Below, one piece after another: positions 1-7,400 of a stretch of DNA of 11,215 nucleotides. The notes under the pieces were generated by a model that worked only from the letters and a program-made list of their open reading frames with translations, ran no database searches and was not told where the DNA came from. Every line of letters begins with the position of its first letter. Within the stretch, counting starts at the first letter, position 1. Source of the stretch: Deinococcus sp. GTDB lineage: Bacteria; Deinococcota; Deinococci; Deinococcales; Deinococcaceae. Location of the stretch: the NCBI RefSeq assembly GCF_030523985.1, contig NZ_JAUNHK010000086.1:1-11215 (forward strand). Direction: 5' to 3'. The translations under genes were made by a program, and so were the position numbers.

Positions 1-1
1 G

Positions 2-1546
<1,545 letters not shown>

Positions 1547-1615
1547 GCGCCTCCTGAGCATAGAAATGGAATGAGGACAGGCTGTCCGCTCCAGTAAACC
1601 TCATGAGAGGTCACC

Positions 1616-2428
1616 TTGATTCCTTCAATCGTTAAACGCGCTACGCTCGCCACCCTTCCCGATGCCTTTGTCCTGCATCCCGACCCCGCCGAGGTTCAGG
1701 CCCGTCTGGAACGTTTTTTGCAGCGGGTCGCTGACGGCAAGGCCAGTCCCGACCAGTTTGTGATTCTGCGCTCTGAACGGGGAGTAGAGGGCGTGGCCAC
1801 CCTGGCACCTCAGTCCTTCATTCCGCTGCTGATTCAAACCCGCTCCGACACGGCCTCCTCTGCCCGCCAGCAGTTCTTTGCCGCTCTGCTGGAACTGGCT
1901 CCAGAGCGCACTCTCTTGCTCGACAGCGGCCATACGCCGCCCGACGCGGCTCCCGCCCTGGCTGCAGGCTGGACACTGGATGACGAACAAGTGGTTTACG
2001 AAACAGACCTCAGCGCCCGCCGTTGGACACTGGCCCCAAATGCCTTGGAAGGCGGTGCAGAACTGCTGGAGCGTCCCGACATTCGCGCTCTAGCGGCAGA
2101 ACTGGGACAGGCCGACTTGGAATTGGGCGAAAGCTGGCGCTTGGTGGCTCTACTGGACGAGACAGGAAACCCCACCGCACTGGGTGCAGTCGGCCCCAGT
2201 GGTCGTCCCGACTGGGCCAGCATTGACCTGATCGGCGTACGCGAAGCCAAGCGCAGCCAAGGCTCCGGTACACGCTTGCACGCGCATCTGCTGGCCCGTG
2301 CCGCCCAGGAGTTCGGATGGCATGTGGGCCGCACCGAGGCCGAAAATCATGCCATGCGCCGCGTTTTCGAGCGCAATGGCTCGCGGGAGAAAGCACGTCA
2401 ACTCTATTTCCGTCCTGCTCTGCCCTAA
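1616..2428 (+). CDS. GNAT-family N-acetyltransferase, 270 aa
   Basis: Probable acetyl-CoA-dependent N-acyltransferase; the substrate is unknown. The C-terminal third carries the GNAT core: a beta strand (SIDLIGVRE), then an acetyl-CoA pyrophosphate-binding loop of the R/QxxGxG/A type, R213-S-Q-G216-S-G218, then helix LHAHLLARAAQEFG, then the typical end TEAENHAMRRVFERNGS (ENxxMxxxFExxG). At 270 aa it is longer than a single GNAT domain (about 150 aa). The N-terminal half (residues about 15-130) has alternating helix/strand character and could be a degenerate second GNAT-like fold, which is inference. The start is TTG at 1616, chosen because AGAGGT lies about 6 nt upstream as a ribosome-binding site. 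The leader between lepA and this gene holds a GGACAG-G-CTGTCC dyad (1575-1587). The gene converges on the Nudix gene with a 24-bp gap. Confidence 0.85.
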   Translation: MIPSIVKRATLATLPDAFVLHPDPAEVQARLERFLQRVADGKASPDQFVILRSERGVEGVATLAPQSFIPLLIQTRSDTASSARQQFFAALLELAPERTLLLDSGHTPPDAAPALAAGWTLDDEQVVYETDLSARRWTLAPNALEGGAELLERPDIRALAAELGQADLELGESWRLVALLDETGNPTALGAVGPSGRPDWASIDLIGVREAKRSQGSGTRLHAHLLARAAQEFGWHVGRTEAENHAMRRVFERNGSREKARQLYFRPALP

Positions 2429-2460
2429 GCACTCCAAGCTGCCCGACGCGGCTCAGGGCA
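2421..2460. terminator. Possible shared terminator between convergent genes
   Basis: TGCCCTAAGC (2421-2430) and GCTCAGGGCA (2451-2460) are inverted repeats with one A/C mismatch and a 20-nt loop. The repeats contain the stop codons of both the acetyltransferase and the Nudix gene. There is no T-tract on either side, so intrinsic termination is uncertain; the element may only slow polymerase or be fortuitous. Confidence 0.3.
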
Positions 2461-2959
2461 AAGGTGAAAGCCAGTCAGCCAAAGCGAAGCGGCGCGTCAC
2501 GTTGCGAACGACGCCCATTCGTCCCCCCATCCAGTCATGCAACGCAGCCTCCACATCGGGCAAGAGAAAATCCGGGGCGTGTTCAGGCGGAAGCCACACA
2601 GCCTCACTCACCTCGGCTGGGTCAAGTTGCAGCGCCGTCCCGTGGCTTTCTCCCACAAAAACATACGCCTGAATGTCAGGCCAACCCCCGCCCGTCAGCA
2701 GGTAGCAGCCGATCATCCCTGTGAGGTTGACCTCCAGCCCCACTTCCTCCTTAACCTCGCGCACCGCAGCTTGCAGCGGGGTTTCAGCGCTGTCCACCAC
2801 ACCGCCCGCGAATCCCCAGAAGTGTCTCCCGTAGCTCTGGCGAATGAAAAGAATGCGCCCGGCTTCATCCTGGAGCAGGGTCGCGGCGCATTGCCTGGGG
2901 TGCGAAGGGGTCACCCCGCCAGCATACCCGCCCCCTCCCTTATCCGGCGTACCCCCCAC
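2453..2959 (-). CDS. Nudix hydrolase, 168 aa
   Basis: Hydrolase of nucleoside diphosphates linked to another moiety; the specific substrate cannot be read from the sequence. The full Nudix box GX5EX7REUXEEXGU is present: G53, E59, R67-E68, E71-E72, G74-L75 (GGVVDSAETPLQAAVREVKEEVGL without breaks). Mg2+-binding glutamates are therefore intact. The strand before it (ILFIRQSYGRHFWGFAGGVV) and the following DPAEVSEAVWLPPE segment fit the fold. Deinococcus genomes are known for many Nudix genes. The start is uncertain. The open frame begins with GTG at 2959, giving a Gly-rich 15-residue lead of no apparent fold, and no good ribosome-binding site precedes it. An internal GTG at 2914 (Val16) would remove that lead. 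A 21-residue ORF in another frame (ATG at 2976) ends in TGA overlapping the 2914 GTG (GTGA). Confidence 0.92.
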   Translation of the reverse strand: MGGTPDKGGGGYAGGVTPSHPRQCAATLLQDEAGRILFIRQSYGRHFWGFAGGVVDSAETPLQAAVREVKEEVGLEVNLTGMIGCYLLTGGGWPDIQAYVFVGESHGTALQLDPAEVSEAVWLPPEHAPDFLLPDVEAALHDWMGGRMGVVRNVTRRFALADWLSPLP

Positions 2960-3063
2960 TCCGCCATCTGGCGCATGTGGCAGGCGGCCTACACGGATAA
3001 TCTTTCAGACGGGTGAGCCACTGGGCTTTCCCGCGACGCAGGTTTCTTCTAGTCAGCAAGATG

Positions 3064-3079
3064 CCCAGCAACCGCTGGG
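3064..3079. repeat. Small hairpin upstream of the Nudix gene
   Basis: CCCAGC-AACC-GCTGGG is a perfect 6-bp stem with a 4-nt loop in the 165-bp gap between the Nudix start and the terminator hairpin. It would lie in or just upstream of the Nudix leader on the - strand. No T-tract follows. I see no convincing promoter or gene in the rest of this gap. Confidence 0.35.
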
Positions 3080-3124
3080 TGACGGCGGTGCAATTCCGTC
3101 CAACCTGCTCCAAACACACTAAAC

Positions 3125-3178
3125 GCCGTGCAGGAAAGGCCTTCTCCCAGCGACCTTTCCCGCACGGCTCTGTTTTTT
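3125..3178 (-). terminator. Strong hairpin terminator after the membrane-protein gene, possibly bidirectional
   Basis: A 15-bp inverted repeat, GCCGTGCAGGAAAGG (3125-3139) with CCTTTCCCGCACGGC (3154-3168), is paired at 14 of 15 positions around a 14-nt loop. On the - strand it begins 8 nt after the TAA stop of the four-helix membrane protein and is followed by a moderately T-rich run. On the + strand it is followed by T6 at 3173-3178, the better U-tract, yet no + strand gene reads into it. The stop codon of the - gene overlaps that T-run. Confidence 0.75.
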
Positions 3179-3563
3179 ACTTCATGTTTGCCAGAATCAG
3201 GCCGCCTACGTAGGGCAGCAGCCACAGGCCCCACACGCTCAGGCTGAAGCGGTGGAAGGTTTGCAAGGTAGTGGGGTTCTGCTTGAGGTAGGTCACGGTG
3301 GCCCAGACCGCATGAATCGCCATCAGGACCAGGGCCAGAGCGCCCAGAATGGCGTGCAGGCCGAAACCGCCGGGGGTACCGCCCGATTCGGCGATGCGGC
3401 GCATCATTTCGGTGCCCGCAGTGTCACAAATTAGACCAAACCAGAAGGCCGCAAGATGCACGGGCTCGATGGTTCCGGCGCGTTTTTCGCCCCACACGCC
3501 GATGGTGTAGGAGATGAGGGCAGTGGTCATGGCAACGATAGCGATGGTCAACATAGGGGTCAT
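3177..3563 (-). CDS. Four-helix integral membrane protein, HsmA/TIGR03987-like
   Basis: Small inner-membrane protein of 128 residues with four predicted hydrophobic segments at about 3-22, 33-50, 67-91 and 105-125. Histidines fall in or beside the membrane segments: H36 (EPVHLAAFW), H70 (GLHAILG), H84 (AIHAVWA) and H104 (FHRFSL). These might bind a metal or haem, but this is inference. The length, the EPVHxxAFWxGLxxDTxGT segment and the C-terminal WGLWLLPYVGG remind me of the uncharacterised TIGR03987/HsmA family; this assignment is from memory. Start ATG 3563 is supported by AAGGAGA about 8 nt upstream. The gene is a single unit: its promoter region with a TetR-like operator lies upstream and a strong hairpin lies just downstream. 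The function is unknown. Confidence 0.85.
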   Translation of the reverse strand: MTPMLTIAIVAMTTALISYTIGVWGEKRAGTIEPVHLAAFWFGLICDTAGTEMMRRIAESGGTPGGFGLHAILGALALVLMAIHAVWATVTYLKQNPTTLQTFHRFSLSVWGLWLLPYVGGLILANMK

Positions 3564-3595
3564 GCCAGGTTCTCCTTGGTGGGAAGGAATGCAGG

Positions 3596-3620
3596 CAAGG
3601 CAAGCACCGTACTTGCCTTG
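3596..3620 (-). repeat. Perfect 9-bp stem-loop in the leader of the membrane-protein gene
   Basis: CAAGGCAAG (3596-3604) and CTTGCCTTG (3612-3620) pair perfectly around the 7-nt loop CACCGTA. The element lies between the predicted transcription start (about 3627) and the ribosome-binding site of the four-helix membrane protein gene. It is a candidate RNA hairpin affecting stability or translation, or a second protein-binding dyad. Confidence 0.6.
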
Positions 3621-3633
3621 ATTTCATGGCTCA

Positions 3634-3639
3634 ATTTTA
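3634..3639 (-). promoter_or_regulatory. Candidate -10 box (TAAAAT) of the membrane-protein gene
   Basis: Read on the - strand, TAAAAT differs from TATAAT at one position. The -35 region 17-18 bp upstream (ACATAT/TACATA) is poor, as is usual for an activated or regulated promoter. The predicted start at about 3627 would give a leader of about 64 nt. Confidence 0.45.
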
Positions 3640-3640
3640 C

Positions 3641-3654
3641 TTACCGGTCGGTAA
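3641..3654. promoter_or_regulatory. TetR-type operator-like palindrome
   Basis: TTACCG-GT-CGGTAA is a perfect 6-bp inverted repeat with a 2-bp centre. Its sequence resembles the ACCGACCGGT-type sites bound by many TetR-family repressors. It lies immediately upstream of the TAAAAT -10 box of the - strand membrane-protein gene, in the -10/-35 spacer, where a bound repressor would block polymerase. It is about 50 bp upstream of the -10 box of the divergent phosphoesterase gene, so control of that gene is less likely. No TetR gene is visible in the window. Confidence 0.55.
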
Positions 3655-3703
3655 ATATATGTATTTAACCGTACAATTTTTCTTTTGCGTCATGCCGGGG
3701 CGC

Positions 3704-3709
3704 TAGCCT
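3704..3709 (+). promoter_or_regulatory. -10 box of a leaderless promoter (TAGCCT)
   Basis: TAGCCT matches TAnnnT and ends 6 nt before the GTG start of the phosphoesterase, which has no ribosome-binding site. This spacing predicts transcription starting at or very near the GTG, as in Deinococcus leaderless genes. I see no good -35 box. Confidence 0.55.
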
Positions 3710-3715
3710 GCGCGG

Positions 3716-4456
3716 GTGAGAGTGGCGGTGATTTCGGATGTTCATGGCAATGCCTACGCATTGGAGGCTGTTTTAAGAGAAATCAGAGCCGCCGCACCCG
3801 ACCTCGTCGTAAACCTGGGCGACCAGATAGAGGGCAGCGCCGACCCCGCCCGCGCCGCCGCGCTTCAGGCCGAACTGGGGGCTGTAGAAGTGCGCGGCAA
3901 CAACGAGGAAAAGTGGTGGCCCGGCGGACGACGGACGCCGCTTTCCCAGCACATCGGGGCGTGGTTGGAAACCCAGGTGGACATGGGAACCCGCCAGCGC
4001 CTCGCCGCTTTGCCGCTGACCTGGCAACAGGACGGCCTGTTCATCTGTCACGGCACGCCGGACAGTGCTTGGGAGAGCCTGCTGTGGGTCTGGCAACCGG
4101 AAGGCGACGGCGGCTTCTACCGCAGCCGTGACCCCCGCGAGCTGCGCCAGATGGTGAGGCCGCTGGGGGCCGAAGTCGTGCTGTGTGGCCACACCCACCG
4201 CCCTGGCGCGACCCGGGTGGGTGACACGCTGGTGGTCAACGGCGGCGCGGTCAGCGACCAGGTGGACGGCGACCCCCGCGCCCGCTGGACGCTGCTGGAA
4301 AGGCGGGGGCCGCACTGGAACGTGGAATTTCGTGCCGTGGCCTACGACGTGGCGGGGGCGATCGCCTGGGCGCGGGTCAACTCACCTTTCGGAGAGTTCA
4401 CTGCCGGGCTGCTGGGGAGTGGAGAAATGCGGGGCCGGGGCATCGGACAACCCTGA
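3716..4456 (+). CDS. Calcineurin-like metallophosphoesterase (YfcE/MJ0936 type), 246 aa
   Basis: Two-metal phosphoesterase of the bacterial YfcE-like group, which hydrolyses phosphodiesters or phosphomonoesters; the natural substrate is unknown. All signature metal ligands are present in order: D8 and H10 (ISDVHGN), D36 (NLGDQIEG), N62 (VRGNNEE), H112 (ICHGTP), and H159 with H161 (CGHTHRP). The NGGAVSDQVDGDPRA segment after the last motif matches the usual end of the fold. No signal peptide or membrane segment is seen, so it should be cytosolic. The GTG start at 3716 is chosen because the protein begins directly with the beta strand VAVISDVHG and a TAnnnT box sits just upstream. It converges tail to tail on the Snf2 gene; the two stop codons share a 14-bp palindrome. 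Confidence 0.9.
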   Translation: MRVAVISDVHGNAYALEAVLREIRAAAPDLVVNLGDQIEGSADPARAAALQAELGAVEVRGNNEEKWWPGGRRTPLSQHIGAWLETQVDMGTRQRLAALPLTWQQDGLFICHGTPDSAWESLLWVWQPEGDGGFYRSRDPRELRQMVRPLGAEVVLCGHTHRPGATRVGDTLVVNGGAVSDQVDGDPRARWTLLERRGPHWNVEFRAVAYDVAGAIAWARVNSPFGEFTAGLLGSGEMRGRGIGQP

Positions 4457-4466
4457 AGGCCTTCAG
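4453..4466. repeat. Perfect 14-bp palindrome carrying both convergent stop codons
   Basis: CTGAAGGCCTTCAG is a perfect palindrome. It contains the TGA of the phosphoesterase (4454-4456, + strand) and, symmetrically, the TGA of the Snf2 gene (4463-4465, - strand). As RNA it could form only a 5-bp stem with a GGCC loop and has no T-tract, so it is a weak terminator candidate. A protein-binding site is equally possible. Confidence 0.5.
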
Positions 4467-7400
4467 CCCTCCACCAGTTCACTCTCCTCGTCTGCCGCGC
4501 CCTCTCCCAGTTCCAGCGGAGCGAAGAGTCGGTCCAAATCCTGCACGGTCAGCTGGGTGGCATCGGTCAGGCCGCCGTCCAGTACCCCGCGAGCCAGCGC
4601 CGCTTTCCGCGCCTGCAAGTCCAGGATGCGCTCCTCCACGCTGCCCGCCGCGATGAGCTTGTACACAAACACGGGTTTGTCCTGTCCGATGCGGTAGGCG
4701 CGGTCGGTGGCCTGGTCTTCGGCGGCGGGGTTCCACCAGGGGTCGTAGTGAATGACGGTGTCGGCGGCGGTCAGGTTCAGGCCCACGCCCCCCGCCTTGA
4801 GCGTAATCAGGAAGACATGCGTTTCGCCGTTCTGGAAGGCGTCAATCTGCTTCTGACGGTCCTTGGTCTGCCCGGTGATTTTGGAATAGGGAATCTTTTC
4901 GCGCTGCAAGGTTTCTTCCAAGTGGCCCAGCAGCGTAGCAAACCCGGAGAAAATCAGCACGCGGCGGCCCTCTTCCACCATCTGCGGGAGGTTGCCTTCC
5001 AGCCAGTCGAGTTTGGCGTTGCTTTCCACGGTGCGGGCGGCGTCCAGCTTGACCAGTCGGGGGTCGGTGACGGCCTGCCGCAGCTTGAGTAGCGCGTCCA
5101 GAATGGCGATGGTCGAGCGGGCCAGCCCCCGCGCCGCCAATTCCTCGCGCACGCGGCTTTGCATGGTGACGCGCACGGTTTCGTAGAGGTCGCGCTGATC
5201 GCCTTCCAGCGTCACCCGCACCGGAATTTCGGTTTTGGGCGGCAATTCGCGGGCCACGTCGCGCTTTTCGCGCCGCAGAATGAAGGGGCGCACGCGGGCA
5301 GACAAGGCGGCCTGCCGCGCCGTATCGCCCCTTTTCTCAATCGGGGTGCGGTAGAGCTTCTGGAAGGTCTTTTCGTCGTGCAGCAGCCCCGGCGCGAGGA
5401 AATTGAACTGTGACCAGAGTTCGCCCAAGTGGTTTTCCAGAGGCGTCCCCGTCAGTGCCAGTCGGTGCCGAGCGTCCAGACTGCCCGCCGCTTTTGCCGC
5501 CGCCGTCTTGTTGTTCTTGATGTTCTGCGCCTCGTCCAGAATGACCAAGTGGTACTGAAAACGGCGCAACTCGTCGATGTCGCGGGGGAGCAGCGGGTAG
5601 GTGGTCAGCACCACGTCGGCCTGCGGAATCTGGTCGAAATCGGCGTGTCTGTCCTTGCCGTGCAGCAGCAGCACCCGCAGCCCTGGCGTGAACTTGGCGG
5701 CCTCGGCCTGCCAGTTGCCGATGACCGAGGTGGGCGCGATGACCAGCGTGGGGAGGTCGGCGCGGCCCTCTTCCTTCTCCTTGAGGATGTGGGCAAGGGT
5801 TTGGAGGGTGTTGTGGGTGACGACATAGCCCTCGGTGACATAAAGGTGGTCAGCCGCCGCCACAGCGATGCACTGCGCGGGCTTGTGGCCCACGAACTCC
5901 ACCGCCTTGATGCCGCGTGTGGGCGGGTATTTGGTCGGGGGACGGTAGGCGGCCCGTTTGCTGCTCAAGCGGAAAGGCTCCAGGTGAGGCGGCAGCTTGA
6001 GCCTGACGCGCCAAGCGGTGCCACTCTTCTTCTCGCCGCCGTAGGTATGGGACGTGGCCTTCTGACGAATGCGGGCCACGCCGCCGAGGGACTGCACCAG
6101 TTCCACCACGCCCCGCGCCAGATGTTCAGAGACGCTGACGTATTCCACCACTGCGCCCGCGTGCCCATCGGTGTCCAGCAAGCCTTGCAGCAGCGCCAGC
6201 CGTTGCTCAGGACTGCCCAACAGGTAGTCAGGCGGAATGAACTTGTCGCGCCCGCTCTTGCCGTGGAGGCCGAGTTGCCGCAGCATCTGCTGTTGTTCAG
6301 GATTGCCGCGCATTGAAGCCGAGAACTGGGCCGTAGAGGGTTGAAGGTGGAGGGCAGAGTTGACCGCCGCGTATCCAGTAGTCACCAGTTCAGCGTCAGC
6401 AGCTTCCTCTCCCAGCAGTGCCCCCAGCGTGTAGGGGTCGAGCGGCAGCTTGCGTTCGGGCCACTGCACCGCCTCCACCAGCGGCAAATAGTGCTTGAGG
6501 TTGCCCGCCGCGTCCTGAAGGTCGGCGGCAATCTGGGCGGTGGTCAACGTGCGCCCAGGCAGGCCGCGCCGCTTGCGAACGGGCGTGTTGACGTGCCAGA
6601 GGTGTTCCTCGTCGGCCTCCACCGTCGCCCCGTCGGTCAGGGTCAGGCGGTAGATGGGCCGCTCGCCCTGCGGATAGACCCCGACAATCTGCGTCGGCTG
6701 TCCACTTTGGCCTATCACATAGTCCCCGACCTGCAACTGGCCCATTTCGCGCCAGCCCAGCGGGGTCAAGACTTTGGCGTCCAGCGGCTGCGCTTTGCCC
6801 AGCCCCATATCGTCCGCCAAAATCCCGCCCAGTTCGTACTCGCGCAGAAATTGCAGCCACGCGAGGCCCTGAAGCTGATAAGGCCGCATTTCGGCGTGCA
6901 GGCCCGCAGGCGGCGCGACCTCCCGAATACCGCCGAAGTCGCGCAGGCGTTTGCCCAGGTCGAGCAGTTTCTCCGCGCCCACCCAGCGGGCTTGCAGGGC
7001 GCTTTCCAGTTCCGCGAGGCGGGCAGCGTCCAAGAGAGGCAGCCGCAGCGGGCCAGGGGGCAACTCGCGCAGGTGCAGTTCGACCAGCACGCCCAGAATG
7101 GAGCGCACCCGTCCAGCGGGCAGCGGCACTTTGCGCCCGTCGTCTAGCGCAGCAAAAATCAGTTCGTCGTCGTCAAGTTCCGCCAGCGCACCTGGGGTAA
7201 ACAGTTCGGGCTGCGCGGCAATCAGGTTCGCCAACACGGGCAGCAGGCTGATGCGCTGCCCCCCCACCACGATGCCCAGGTCGAGCGTGAACCAGCCGCC
7301 GCCTTCCTGCGCCTCGCCGTACCAGTCGTCCACCTCGGCAAAATGCAGCGGGAAATCGGGGTGGATGACGAGTTCGATGCCCTGCCGTTCCAGCGCCTCG

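Noticed and set aside
1575..1587. GGACAG-G-CTGTCC dyad as terminator of lepA
   Set aside because: The stem is short with almost no loop and no T-tract; kept only as a note in the acetyltransferase entry.
3424..3627. 67-codon leaderless-looking ORF from ATG 3627, 6 nt after TAAAAT
   Set aside because: The product is His/Arg-rich noise overlapping the membrane-protein gene, which has its own ribosome-binding site; the TAAAAT box is better read as that gene's promoter.
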